64,000 nt of DNA from Candidatus Raymondbacteria bacterium RIFOXYA2_FULL_49_16 (GCA_001789205.1 MFYT01000109.1:19803-83802); one strand, 5' to 3'. Positions 36,522 to 45,584 are shown, counted from the first letter of the stretch. The notes: generated by a model from the sequence alone, not told the origin. Numbers and translations: made by a program.

Positions 36522-38204
36522 ATGTCTCGCATTCTTAATATCTTCTGGGTATTCATTCTGGGCATCGCAGCATCAGCCGCCTTTGCCGATGCCGCGGCCA
36601 AGGCCACGCAGCTCGAAGGCGAATTCAAGCTAGGACCCGCAATCATCCTCATTATCATGCTCTGCACCTTTGTCATTGTGGGTCTGTTGAACCGGGCCAA
36701 AGACACATCGACCTACTGGGCTGCGGCGCGAAAAATATCGCCTGTTGGCGCAGGCATGGCCATTGCCTCGAACTGGATGAGCGCTGCCTCGTTTCTGGGC
36801 ATGGCGGCCATCATGTACGGCTCCGGTTACCACGGTCTCTCGTACGTAGTGGGCTGGACCGGCGGTTATGTACTGCTGCTGGTCCTCATGGCGGGCCAGA
36901 TACGGCGATATGGCAAATATACAGCCTCAGACTTCATCGGCGATCGTTATTATTCCCGGGGTCTCAGGGGCGTTGGCGCGGCTGTGGCCATTTTCATTTC
37001 GTTCAGCTATTGTGTCGGGCAATTCGCGGGTATAGGCCTCATGTTCAAATGGATCCTGGGTATAAACTATACCTGGTCCATTATCATTGGCGCCTCGGTC
37101 GTATTGTCCTATACGCTTATATCGGGCATGCTCGGTGTCACAAAAAACATGCAGATCCAATACGTGATCATCATCGTTTCGTTCATGTTACCGCTTTTTA
37201 TTCTTATGCATAAATTCGGATACTTTATTATACCGCAGCTGGGTTATGGGCATTTGGTATCGGATATCGTCGATGGCCTTGACAAAGTCAAGGGTGTCAC
37301 GGCTATGGGGCACAATTTTGCCATTCTGCCCTCTCCTGAATTTGCCATGCCCTGGGATCCCTCCACAGGCATGAGCTCCTTCCAATGGATCGCCATCTGC
37401 TTTTCACTCATGATAGGCACCGCCGGCCTTCCCCACGTCATTCAGCGCTTCTACGTTGTGCCAAACGCAAACGACGCGCGCTGGTCAGTGGTCTGGGGCC
37501 TCTTTTTCATATGCCTGCTCTACTGGAGCGCGCCCATATATTCAGCATTCGGCAAAGTTCTTTCAGCAAGTCCCGAAGTCGGCGTACTCGCCAAGGACGC
37601 GATTGTCGTCTATACGGCGCAGTTGGGTAATGTGTTTCCCCTCATTGTAGGCCTGCTTGCCGCAGGCGCGGTCTCAGCCGCCTTTTCAACAGTCGCGGGC
37701 CTGCTGGTTGCCGGCGCATCAGCCTTCTCGCACGATCTGTATTATAAAACAATCAACCCGGCCGCTTCGGAACGGACACAAATGCTCATCGCACGCGTCT
37801 GTACCATTCTCATGGCCGCTGCCGTGGCCCTTGTCGCGCTCATGAACCTGGGCCTCATTGCCCAGCTGGTTGCCGTGGCCTTTTCCCTTGCCGGTTGCAC
37901 CATTTTCCCACTGTTCCTGCTTGGTATCTGGTGGGGCGGATCGAACCGCGCGGGCGCATGGGCGGGCCTCCTTGCCGGTATCGGAGTTTCGCTGGTTGCG
38001 CTGATCTATTTCGTGGTTGGCAAATTCGGCGGTACGCTTCCGGCGCAAGCATTTGTCAATTACTATCTAAACGCGTGGTATTTCGCCTGGTTTGGGGCGC
38101 CGCTTGCCATCATCGTAAACATCGTTGTCTCAACCGCCACGGGCAAGGACACGCCGGAAAAGATTAAGGAATTCCTTTATCATACGGTGCACGGCAACGA
38201 ATAG
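36522..38204 (+). CDS. Sodium:solute symporter (SSS family, ActP/VC_2705-like)
   Basis: 560 residues with an N-terminal signal-like helix and about 13 membrane segments. SSS features: RAKDTSTYWAAARKISPVGAGMAIASNWMSAAS (read in two parts) and, in the middle, GTAGLPHVIQRFYVVPNANDARWS, followed by AVSAAFSTVAGLLVAGASAFSHDL. This branch carries acetate or other short organic acids with Na+. A strong ribosome site precedes the start. The downstream gene codes for a nucleotidyltransferase-domain sensor, as seen near relatives. Confidence 0.88.
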   Translation: MSRILNIFWVFILGIAASAAFADAAAKATQLEGEFKLGPAIILIIMLCTFVIVGLLNRAKDTSTYWAAARKISPVGAGMAIASNWMSAASFLGMAAIMYGSGYHGLSYVVGWTGGYVLLLVLMAGQIRRYGKYTASDFIGDRYYSRGLRGVGAAVAIFISFSYCVGQFAGIGLMFKWILGINYTWSIIIGASVVLSYTLISGMLGVTKNMQIQYVIIIVSFMLPLFILMHKFGYFIIPQLGYGHLVSDIVDGLDKVKGVTAMGHNFAILPSPEFAMPWDPSTGMSSFQWIAICFSLMIGTAGLPHVIQRFYVVPNANDARWSVVWGLFFICLLYWSAPIYSAFGKVLSASPEVGVLAKDAIVVYTAQLGNVFPLIVGLLAAGAVSAAFSTVAGLLVAGASAFSHDLYYKTINPAASERTQMLIARVCTILMAAAVALVALMNLGLIAQLVAVAFSLAGCTIFPLFLLGIWWGGSNRAGAWAGLLAGIGVSLVALIYFVVGKFGGTLPAQAFVNYYLNAWYFAWFGAPLAIIVNIVVSTATGKDTPEKIKEFLYHTVHGNE

Positions 38205-38225
38205 CTGCCACGTGTTTTCTAATTA

Positions 38226-40802
38226 ATGGTGGAAAGCCCCCTGGCTGAAACGCGGGGGCCTTCTAACAAAGTCATGGTTGCGGAGAAAAAACGCATCACA
38301 CGCATATCAAACGGTTTTTTCGGCCGCATGGCCCTTCCAACGCTGCTAACTATTTGTCTTTTTGTCGTTTCCATTTTCGCGGTCATTATTCCCGCCTTCA
38401 AGGCAAACATGCTCGACCGGAAACGGGAAACCATTCGGGAGCTTACGCGATCGACAGCCAGCGTATTGAAGGAGTTGGAAGGTGAACACCGTGCGGGCAG
38501 GCTGACCCTTGAGGAAGCGCAGGGCAACGCCATCCGTTGCATAGAATCCCTCCGATACGGCGACGAAGGCAAGGACTACTTCTGGATCACGGACATGCAT
38601 CCATTTATGATCATGCATCCGTACAGAAAAGATCTGAACAACACGGACCTCACTGGTTTCACGGACCCCCATGGAAAAAAACTCTTCGTTGAATTTGTCA
38701 ACACCGTACGCAAAAGCCGCGCGGGATATGTCGAGTATATGTGGCAATGGAAAGACGACTCCGCGCGTATCGTTCCCAAACTCTCGTATGTGGAGGAATT
38801 CGCCCCATGGAAATGGATCATAGGCACCGGCATCTACATCGAGGATGTGCGCGCTGAAATCAACCGGCTTACCACATGGCTTATAAGGATTTCCGGTGTC
38901 ATTACACTGCTCATGGCAATTCTGCTGCTTATTATCATGCGTCAGGGCCTTTCCTCAGAACAGCGGCGCCGGCAAGCGGAAGAGCGGTTGCGCGAATCCA
39001 AAGAACGGTACCTGGCCCTGGTCGAAGCGAATACTGACGGTCTGATCCTGGCTATTGATGGGGTCTGTGCCTATGCAAATCGACGGGTTCTGGCCATGAC
39101 CGGCTATGGACCGGATGAAATCGTTTCCCAAAATCTGGATGCCCTGCTTTTTGCCAAGGAAAACGATACACCCTTCCCCATCAACGCCCCCTCACCTGCC
39201 GAGGCGCGTCTGAAGAAAAAAAAGGAAGGTTTTGTCGATATTGTCTGCACCGCGACCGACATCTCCTTTTCCGGAAAAAAAGGCAGGGCGCTTTTGATAC
39301 GGGACATAAGCGTCGAACAGCATGCTGTGCAACGCCGGATGATCGAGGAACGGGAACAATTCATTGCGGAACTTCAAGCAGCCCAGCTTTTCCTCAGCCA
39401 ACCGGTGAAAGATATCGCCGCTCCCGTACGCCATTGTCCCATGGCAACACCTGTGCGCGAGGCAGCGGAACTGATGTCGCAGGATCGGTCAGGCGCGGTC
39501 CTGGTCACCTCAACATCAAATGATTTTATCGGCATTGTGACTGACGCGGACCTCAGGGCCCGGTGTGTTGCCCGGAAAAAAGAGGCCACTATCCCGGTGT
39601 TTGAAATCATGAGTTCGCCCCTGGTCACTATTTCGGACAACGCGCTGGTCTACGAAGCAATGCTGCTTATGCAGCACCATGGAATAAACCATCTGGCTGT
39701 CAAAGACGCCCGTGGAAAAATCGTTCAAACCGTAAGCCACCGGGAGGTTTTACAGGTGCACCGGTATTCCTCAACCTTCCTTGTCCGGGAAATCAGCGCT
39801 GCCGAGACAGTGCAGGAGATGGCAGGCAACCGCGACCGCCTGCCCATGCTGATAAAGGCGCTTCTGGACAGCGGCGCCAATGCACGCACGCTCACACGTA
39901 TCGTCTCCCAGGTCTCTGACACGGTTGTCCATAAAGTATTGGACCTTGCCATAGAGGAATTGGGCGTTCCTCCCTGCGCCTTCGCCTTTGTGGTCCTGGG
40001 CAGCGAGGGACGTGAGGAACAGACCCTTGCCACAGACCAGGACAATGCCATAATATACGAGGAAAATGCGACTGAGACCGCCCGGAGCTATTTCCTCAAA
40101 CTCGGTGAAACAGTCTGCACCAGCCTTAACCGGGTGGGTTTCAATACATGTCCGGGAGAAATTATGGCGAGCAATCTAAAATGGTGCCAGCCCCTTTCTC
40201 AATGGAAGTCCTATTTTTCCCAATGGATCAATACGGCAAATCCGCAGGATCTCATAGATGTGAATGTTTTCTTTGATTTCAGATTTGTCTACGGCGATAT
40301 CCGCCTGCCCGCGGGTCTGCACGAGCATATCGATAGTGAATGTGGCAATAAAGCGGCCTTTTTCATGCACCTTGCGAAAAACGCCCTGGCAATTAAGCCG
40401 CCCCTGGGCATATTCGGCGCTCTCCGTCTCGACTTAAAAGGGGAACATCCTGAAACCTTTGATATAAAAAAAGCAATGATGCCCCTGGTCGATTTCGCCC
40501 GTATCCAGTCGCTCAGAAAAAAAATCTCCCAGACCAATACACCCAACAGACTTGAAGAATTCACACGGGCTGGGGGTATTGATGATTCACGGCTGAAAGA
40601 GGTCTTACAGGCATACGATTTTCTCATGCATGTACGGTTTAAACACCAGATAGCCCTTATTGAGGCCCACGAGGCCCCGGATAACAACATCAGCCCAGCG
40701 GCCCTCACTGCCATCGAATTGGCCTTGCTGAAAAAAATATTCAGCCAGTTCGAGGACCTTCAGACAAAGCTCAGTTTTGAATTTACCGGAACAGCGGGAT
40801 AA
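38226..40802 (+). CDS. Cache-PAS-CBS-nucleotidyltransferase (DUF294) signal-transduction protein
   Basis: 858 residues. Domains in order: membrane helix (about 38-57), periplasmic single-Cache domain (about 110-205: DYFWITDMHPF, MIMHPYRKDL), second helix (222-239), PAS domain (about 260-365), two CBS modules (about 405-515), and a DUF294-type nucleotidyltransferase with GSEGREEQTLATDQDNA (Gly592 to Asn607, metal ligands Asp604 and Asp606), ending in a helical DUF294_C region. ATG 38274 is an alternative start. It lies 21 bp after the symporter stop. Likely role: sensing a ligand and modifying or signalling to a partner, possibly the symporter. The nucleotidylated target is unknown. Confidence 0.85.
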   Translation: MVESPLAETRGPSNKVMVAEKKRITRISNGFFGRMALPTLLTICLFVVSIFAVIIPAFKANMLDRKRETIRELTRSTASVLKELEGEHRAGRLTLEEAQGNAIRCIESLRYGDEGKDYFWITDMHPFMIMHPYRKDLNNTDLTGFTDPHGKKLFVEFVNTVRKSRAGYVEYMWQWKDDSARIVPKLSYVEEFAPWKWIIGTGIYIEDVRAEINRLTTWLIRISGVITLLMAILLLIIMRQGLSSEQRRRQAEERLRESKERYLALVEANTDGLILAIDGVCAYANRRVLAMTGYGPDEIVSQNLDALLFAKENDTPFPINAPSPAEARLKKKKEGFVDIVCTATDISFSGKKGRALLIRDISVEQHAVQRRMIEEREQFIAELQAAQLFLSQPVKDIAAPVRHCPMATPVREAAELMSQDRSGAVLVTSTSNDFIGIVTDADLRARCVARKKEATIPVFEIMSSPLVTISDNALVYEAMLLMQHHGINHLAVKDARGKIVQTVSHREVLQVHRYSSTFLVREISAAETVQEMAGNRDRLPMLIKALLDSGANARTLTRIVSQVSDTVVHKVLDLAIEELGVPPCAFAFVVLGSEGREEQTLATDQDNAIIYEENATETARSYFLKLGETVCTSLNRVGFNTCPGEIMASNLKWCQPLSQWKSYFSQWINTANPQDLIDVNVFFDFRFVYGDIRLPAGLHEHIDSECGNKAAFFMHLAKNALAIKPPLGIFGALRLDLKGEHPETFDIKKAMMPLVDFARIQSLRKKISQTNTPNRLEEFTRAGGIDDSRLKEVLQAYDFLMHVRFKHQIALIEAHEAPDNNISPAALTAIELALLKKIFSQFEDLQTKLSFEFTGTAG

Positions 40803-40905
40803 AAGCAGAGTCTCAAAGTACCCAACCTCTCTGAAAATACCCATAAAGCATTGTAAGACAACAAATAAGGCAAATAAAATGCCAATTGTAATAATTGTAG
40901 AAAAA

Positions 40906-40968
40906 TGTGATATATATCATAGAACAAAGAGTTTTATTTTATTATTTTATTTAAATACTTTTTATAAT
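40906..40968 (+). promoter_or_regulatory. CRP-like palindrome and -10 element upstream of the envelope operon
   Basis: TGTGA-N6-TCATA at 40906-40921 contains a perfect 12-bp palindrome (TGATATATATCA, 40908-40919). A TATAAT lies at 40963-40968. If transcription starts near 40975, the palindrome centre is about -61, the position of a class I Crp/Fnr activator. The -35 is weak. The rest of the 250-bp gap is AT-rich with no gene. Confidence 0.45.
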
Positions 40969-41052
40969 GAATTTGCCAGTAAAACTTGAAACAATTGGGG
41001 AAATAACAGGGAGACAGACATCGTATCTGATTTATTGGCAGCTCCTTACTGC

Positions 41053-41586
41053 ATGGTCTTCTCCAACAAGCCCGATTGGTATTTAATCTTTGTCGAGCCT
41101 GAACAATTCCTCCAGCTAACCCTGTTTCTGAAAAACCATGGCTATGAACGGAAAAAAGACATAAAATATGATGGCTATTCAAAAAATTTCTACCGATTTG
41201 AAAAAAAGACCGTGCATCAAGATAAATCAATGCTCATCAGGGTAAATATTTTTTTCTCCATTCCCGAACTTCTCCGAATACAGAACAATGAAGACTATAA
41301 AAAAATCGCTGATAGCAATACATTTAAAATTGAAACCATCCCACCCAGGCAACTACAGGCCAAGTCCATACTAAAGAGGCGCATACGATATTCCCTGTTA
41401 AAACAAAGGATCGCCAAAACATTCTGGGTTCTTGGTCTTGTTGGGGTATGTGCAGTACTGGGTAAAGCTGTGTGCATGGCACTCAGCAACGATGCCCCAA
41501 TAAATGAGAACCTGATAATCATTGAAAAACTTGATCATCTGGAGAGAATGGTCAAAGACCTCTCCAAATCTGAAAATAAACCTTGA
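41053..41586 (+). CDS. Putative single-pass membrane protein of unknown function (177 aa)
   Basis: From ATG 41053. The frame stays open upstream to about 40990 and a TTG at 41035 could be used; GGGAG lies at 41009-41013, upstream of either. The N-terminal half (WYLIFVEPEQFLQLTLFLKNHGY) looks like a small mixed alpha/beta domain, followed by a basic linker and one membrane helix (VLGLVGVCAVLGKAVCMAL), ending with a coiled-coil-like IIEKLDHLERMVKDLS. I do not recognise the family. Its stop overlaps the TTG start of the next gene (TTGA). Confidence 0.55.
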   Translation: MVFSNKPDWYLIFVEPEQFLQLTLFLKNHGYERKKDIKYDGYSKNFYRFEKKTVHQDKSMLIRVNIFFSIPELLRIQNNEDYKKIADSNTFKIETIPPRQLQAKSILKRRIRYSLLKQRIAKTFWVLGLVGVCAVLGKAVCMALSNDAPINENLIIIEKLDHLERMVKDLSKSENKP

Positions 41587-43157
41587 AAACCAGAGAAAAC
41601 ACCCTCTACCTGCTGCTTACTGTTCTCTTTTTGCTTGTGGCAGTCCCAAACATATACGCTAAACTGTATATCTGGAGCGGCCACTATAGCCCTGTATGGG
41701 ACGACCCCATGAATTGGAGCACGCCCGATGACGGGACTTGTCCCAATACCATAGCTGATACTGCTGTCTTCGATTCTTTGTCCAAGGGACCCTGCGAACT
41801 CAAACGCGATATCAGCCTGCAGAACCTGGAATGCCGTCCTGGTTTCGAATATTCCCTGGATTTGTCGTTCCGTACACTGATGATCGCGGGAAACGCCGAC
41901 TTTTCCATGGGAACCCTCATTGCTGATGACGCAAATATAATCTTTGAGGGACCTGCAAAAAATGTGCAGGTTTTTAAAACCAATCCAAACGCGCGATTCA
42001 ACAGTATAACAGTTATTGGTCAAAGCACAGTGCAGATTGCTGGCGAAATGTTTGAATGCGGTGAATTGACCCTTTTCTCCGGGGCCTGGAGATGGAGCAC
42101 TGGCCAGAACATTATTTCCCGGGGCATGACGATAAGCGACAGCGCTGGAATGATCTTTGATGATAATGTGACCGTGAACATCACATCGGGCAACGCGGAT
42201 CTCAGGGGATTGAACAATCTGACGCTTGGCACAGGAGACACACTCTGTTTTTCCGCACCGGCCGACACCCAGGTGTTTATTCCAAGAACAGGCTTGCTGT
42301 TTCCCAATATAAAGAAAATGAACGCTGGCGTGGTACTGGTCTCAGGCGGCGCTTTAAAGGCCGGTGCGCTCATCCTTATTGACGGAACCTGGCAATGGGG
42401 AGAACAAGGGATCGATACGGTCCTTTTAATAAAAAAGAATGAGAAATCAACCATGATTTTTGACAGTAATACAGTGCAGTTAACCGGAGGTGAGATCGGA
42501 TTCCTGGGGTGGACGAGTGTAAACGCCCAGACCATGCCTTCGGGATTCCAGCGTACGACTCAACAAACCCAAGCCAAACGAGATGATTTGCGATATGGCA
42601 TAACAGGCCAGTCGTGGTTTACTTGGCTGCCGGATACCGTGGTCATCAGGGAAAGGAACTTGGCGTTGGAATTGGGTATAAACCTCTTTTTCCCCTCCCC
42701 TGCGTTATTCACCACTGATACTGTCGACAACCTTGGATACACCATGGGGATACTGTTTCCCATATATATTCAACATGCGCTTTGCTGGTACAGTGTCAGG
42801 GCCATTATGCATGGTTCGGCCGCTCCCTGGGAAAAAGGGAGGGTCTATCTTACCGGGATTAACGAGCTTCTCGTGGGCAAGGCGGTATATATCAAAAAAA
42901 TGCCGTTCGAACTTTCACCTTTTGCGGGTCTTGGGTTTGACAATGGGATTGTGATAAGCAACTCTTCCCAGGAGGGTTTCAAAGGCCATCAGGTGCACTA
43001 CTTTCTCTATGCCTCTCTCGGCGCTTTTATGCGGCGGAATGCCACAGTATTGAGGCGGGACCTTGTTGAGGGGCTAAAAATCAGCTTTTCCAGCGCGCTA
43101 ATACCCAATGAAGACACTAAAGTACGCCTCAGCATATCATTGGTGATCGGTTATTAA
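41583..43157 (+). CDS. Secreted/outer-membrane beta-rich protein of unknown function (524 aa)
   Basis: Start TTG 41583 overlaps the upstream TGA. A signal peptide ([19 protein letters not shown]) precedes a G/D-rich region similar to autotransporter-like beta-helix passengers ([16 protein letters not shown]; repeated [14 protein letters not shown] motifs, residues 30-320) and a C-terminal domain of alternating hydrophobic strands that could be a barrel ([33 protein letters not shown] end). The last residues fit an outer-membrane protein. It forms a two-gene operon with 41053-41586 under the CRP-like site. Confidence 0.65.
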   Translation: MKTRENTLYLLLTVLFLLVAVPNIYAKLYIWSGHYSPVWDDPMNWSTPDDGTCPNTIADTAVFDSLSKGPCELKRDISLQNLECRPGFEYSLDLSFRTLMIAGNADFSMGTLIADDANIIFEGPAKNVQVFKTNPNARFNSITVIGQSTVQIAGEMFECGELTLFSGAWRWSTGQNIISRGMTISDSAGMIFDDNVTVNITSGNADLRGLNNLTLGTGDTLCFSAPADTQVFIPRTGLLFPNIKKMNAGVVLVSGGALKAGALILIDGTWQWGEQGIDTVLLIKKNEKSTMIFDSNTVQLTGGEIGFLGWTSVNAQTMPSGFQRTTQQTQAKRDDLRYGITGQSWFTWLPDTVVIRERNLALELGINLFFPSPALFTTDTVDNLGYTMGILFPIYIQHALCWYSVRAIMHGSAAPWEKGRVYLTGINELLVGKAVYIKKMPFELSPFAGLGFDNGIVISNSSQEGFKGHQVHYFLYASLGAFMRRNATVLRRDLVEGLKISFSSALIPNEDTKVRLSISLVIGY

Positions 43158-43174
43158 ACGGCGGGATAAAAAAA

Positions 43175-43248
43175 TCGGGGCGAGTGGATTTGAACCACCG
43201 GCCACTTGGTCCCGAACCAAGTACGCTACCAGGCTGCGCTACGCCCCG
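43175..43248 (-). tRNA. tRNA-Pro (anticodon CGG)
   Basis: 74 nt on the minus strand. The 5' CGGGGCG pairs with the 3' CGCCCCG, the discriminator is A, the anticodon stem CTTGG/CCAAG encloses loop TTCGGGA with anticodon CGG (proline, CCG codon), and the T loop TTCAAAT is flanked by its stem. CCA is not encoded. The 5' portion (43222-43248) is duplicated at 45792-45818, marking an integration site; the upstream region of this tRNA therefore belongs to the inserted element. Confidence 0.95.
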
Positions 43249-43250
43249 AA
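43222..43250. repeat. Left attachment-site repeat (overlaps tRNA-Pro 5' part)
   Basis: 29 bp identical to 45792-45820. It covers the acceptor 5' strand and the D arm of tRNA-Pro plus two bases beyond the 5' end. Confidence 0.85.
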
Positions 43251-43623
43251 TGAACGAATAAGATAAAACAAATCAACGGATTGAAACAAGGCTTCTCTCT
43301 GAAAAAAGGGTTCTCGTGTCTGCCATCATTTTAACGTATCTTGTTTAATTTCGATGGACTTTTATTGGCAATGGACACCTGGTGGACACCTTAAAAAATG
43401 TTAAGCATGATGGAAAAAGCAAGCGCACGGGGCCTTTTAGGAGCTTTAGCAGGCTGGGGCTGGGAATTTTGTATACGGACGGCCTTATCTTCAATCCCTG
43501 GCCTATCCCTGTACGCAGACAGAGCAGGTGAAGGCAGGGTGCGGCTTCACCTGCGCGCCTATAGTTCAACACATGGCGCAGAAAAGACTTGATTATTACC
43601 TTTAATAGTTATATATTACTTTT
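43251..43623. other. Element left end without a supported gene
   Basis: 373 bp. Contains two GGACACC copies ten bases apart (43374-43380 and 43384-43390), a 14-bp sequence (43369-43382) repeated inverted at 45472-45485, and an inverted repeat at 43524-43554. A 64-codon ORF from ATG 43398 has no ribosome site or family resemblance, so I do not call it. A weak TTGTTT-17-TTATCT on the minus strand near 43260-43290 could drive the tRNA. Confidence 0.5.
43524..43554. repeat. Perfect 10-bp inverted repeat
   Basis: GCAGGTGAAG and CTTCACCTGC with an 11-base spacer. No T-run follows in either direction. It lies 70 bp upstream of the toxin gene and could be an operator or a recombination-site hairpin. 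Confidence 0.6.
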
Positions 43624-43890
43624 ATGGGATATAGTGTAACGGTCAAGCGGAAATTGGATAGGGAACTATTAAGGCTTCCACCTGGCGTTAAAAAGTTGCT
43701 TTTCTTGCTGGTCGAGGACTTAAAGGCGGACGGACCATATCAACCGGCATGGCCCAATTATTCCCCCCTTGGCAGCGGGAAATACCATTGCCATTTGAGC
43801 CATAAGTATGTGGCTTGCTGGATTTGGCAAAAAGGAACCATAGAAATCGAGGTGTACTATGCTGGCAGTCGTGAAAACGCCCCATATTGA
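43624..43890 (+). CDS. RelE/HigB-type toxin
   Basis: 88 residues. The pattern LPPGVKKLLFLLVEDLKADGP, PNYSPLGSGKYHCHLSHKYVACW and VYYAGSRENAPY matches cytotoxic translational-repressor toxins of the RelE/ParE superfamily, which cleave mRNA or otherwise block translation. The antitoxin start overlaps it by 32 bp, toxin first, as in HigBA operons. It appears intact with no frameshift. Confidence 0.85.
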   Translation: MGYSVTVKRKLDRELLRLPPGVKKLLFLLVEDLKADGPYQPAWPNYSPLGSGKYHCHLSHKYVACWIWQKGTIEIEVYYAGSRENAPY

Positions 43891-44230
43891 GATTTCCCTT
43901 AATGGCGCGGGTGCAAAAGAGGCGGTGTCCTGGCTTTCCAAGAAATTTGATGTTGAAGTGATCTCCCCGGACGCGCCCGAAAGTGAAACCGTGAACATTG
44001 ATGACACGGAGTTCTGGACCGAGATGCAGCGTAACCGTGTTGGAAACCTGCTTGAAGCGGCGCGCCTGAAGGCCGGGTTCACCCAGGAACAGGCTGCAAA
44101 GACTATGGGGGTCAAGCAGAACATGATAAGCGATTACGAGAATGGACGGCGGCGGCTGTCCCAGCGCATGGCGCAGCGGTTCGCGGATGCGCTGGGGGTC
44201 AAAGTCGAACGGTTCTTTAATAGAAAATAA
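43859..44230 (+). CDS. XRE-family antitoxin (HigA-like)
   Basis: 123 residues. The N-terminal half is a degradable-type domain with the binding region near residues 20-50 (WLSKKFDVEVI), and the C-terminal half is a classical helix-turn-helix, LLEAARLKAGFTQEQAAKTMGVKQNMISDYENG (read as two parts). It should bind toxin and repress the operon, probably through the inverted repeat upstream of the toxin. A terminator follows directly. Confidence 0.88.
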   Translation: MLAVVKTPHIEISLNGAGAKEAVSWLSKKFDVEVISPDAPESETVNIDDTEFWTEMQRNRVGNLLEAARLKAGFTQEQAAKTMGVKQNMISDYENGRRRLSQRMAQRFADALGVKVERFFNRK

Positions 44231-44258
44231 TTTCATTGTTTTCGAGGTCCATGGCAAT

Positions 44259-44290
44259 GCCCTGCTTAAAACCGGGGCTTTTTTATTTTT
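44259..44290 (+). terminator. Intrinsic terminator after the toxin-antitoxin genes
   Basis: Stem GCCCTG/CGGGGC (one G-T wobble) with an 8-base loop, followed by TTTTTTATTTTT. Confidence 0.85.
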
Positions 44291-44440
44291 AGGTGCATTG
44301 CAGACTGGGGTACAATGTATGCGGGCGGTATTACGTTGAGGGGATGGTTCAAAGCCAAGAAAATTATCATGAAGGCAAAACCCCGGATGGACGGGGTAAT
44401 TTTTGGCCGGTAGTTGATAAATCTTTTCGCGGGTGGCAAG

Positions 44441-44638
44441 GTGATTTTAGAAACAAGGCATGACATTAAGGGGCGCGTGATTACCCAGGGGAAAACCCTT
44501 AAGCTCCTTGCGGTCGAATCAAAGCTTTCCTACAATCGGCTTTCCCGGATCGTGAATGGTTTTTCAGAAGCGCGCCCTGAAGAAATGGCAGCAATATGCC
44601 GGACGCTGGCAGCATGGGAACAACGGGGGGTGAAATAA
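44441..44638 (+). CDS. Small XRE-like helix-turn-helix protein (65 aa)
   Basis: Start GTG 44441 is preferred over TTG 44414, but neither has a strong ribosome site. LAVESKLSYNRLSRIVNGFSEARPEEMAAICRTL fits the helix-turn-helix core of phage-type regulators. Its stop overlaps the next ATG (TAATG). It may be the repressor or a plasmid-like copy-control protein of the element. Confidence 0.5.
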   Translation: MILETRHDIKGRVITQGKTLKLLAVESKLSYNRLSRIVNGFSEARPEEMAAICRTLAAWEQRGVK

Positions 44639-44808
44639 TGCTCGTTTCACCGGCCATTTTAACGGATGCGCGTTTTACATGCTTGTCACCTTTGGCGCGC
44701 CATTGCCTGCTGACGCTTGCCCTACGAGCGAATAAACAGGGTTGCTGTGAACCTTCCCAGGCGCGGATCGTGTCGGACATGGGTATCCCAAGCGAATTGA
44801 TACGTTAA
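44638..44808 (+). CDS. Small winged-helix protein, possibly truncated (56 aa)
   Basis: LSPLARHCLLTLALRANKQGCCEPSQARIVSDMGIPSELIR resembles the HTH_36 domain at the N-terminus of plasmid and phage replication or DnaD-like proteins. The frame ends at TAA 44806, where dnaB-like sequence in another frame begins, so this is probably the N-terminal stump of a longer gene. Confidence 0.5.
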   Translation: MLVSPAILTDARFTCLSPLARHCLLTLALRANKQGCCEPSQARIVSDMGIPSELIR

Positions 44809-45344
44809 ACCGGACGGCTGCGGACACTCTGAAACTGTCGGACAACGCAACGCCGTTAAAAACCGTATTGGATTACTTGCGGTTGACCGCTCCGGCCTGC
44901 CTGACACCTGACGGACTAAAAGCGGTTATCCGGTTTCATGTTTCCTTGTTCAAGGTCAAAGTCATTGCGATAGATTTTCTGACAAAAATAATTGTTGATC
45001 CCAGGTATGAGAACGCAGAGCGCGGGAAAATCTGTGCGCGCCTTTCAGCCCTTGCCCGTGAATTACATATTGCTGTCCTTCTGGTTGTCCAGCTAAACAA
45101 GACCGCTGAACAGGTTGAAAATCCGCATATCGGCATGATTGAAGGCAGCGGACAGATAGGACAATTTGCAGACGTGATTTTTATCCTTGTGAACGAATCC
45201 AGGACGCGGACAGATGCGCCGGGGAACATTGCAGGGGAACAGCGCTTGAAACTGCATATTACCCAGCGTCAAGGCGCTTGTTCTAACTGGCTTCCCATTC
45301 GTGCGCGATTACAAACACTTGATTTCCAGGAGGAAAGTCTATGA
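44796..45344 (+). pseudogene. DnaB-like replicative helicase fragment
   Basis: In frame from about 44796 the translation shows the middle and end of a DnaB RecA-fold domain: TLNRTAADTLKLSDN, CLTPDGLKAVIR, Walker B KVIAIDFLTKII, a conserved VVQLNKT, and GQIGQFADVIFILVNESR. Walker A and everything N-terminal are absent and the start is a TTG (44868) without a ribosome site. This is an internally deleted gene whose left end fuses to the preceding winged-helix ORF. Hexameric helicase activity is not expected. Confidence 0.75.
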
Positions 45345-45584
45345 CAAACAGCTGAATTGACCGCCTTTGTCGAGGGGAAAAAAACAAGTCCAGTAGAAAC
45401 CAGTCAAAGGTAATTGAAAGCTGTCAAACAAAATGACTTGCAATTTTTCACGGCTTTGTTTAATTTTATTACCAGGTGTCCATTGTCTTAAGGTCCGGAA
45501 AGGGGTCTTGACAATGGAAAAGAAAAAGCCGTCTTGTTCTTTGAAATCGCACACAAAGCATTTCTGGTCGGAAAGGGGGCCGCT
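45345..45584. other. Element interval with no supported gene
   Basis: 240 bp. Holds the inverted copy of the left-end 14-mer at 45472-45485 and a direct repeat, TTTGTTTAATTT-like, shared with about 43340. A ribosome site GAAAGGGGG sits at the right end, before the integrase fragment. Confidence 0.5.

Noticed and set aside
43398..43592. 64-codon ORF in the element left end
   Set aside because: No ribosome site or family resemblance, and it contains the inverted repeat; treated as noncoding.
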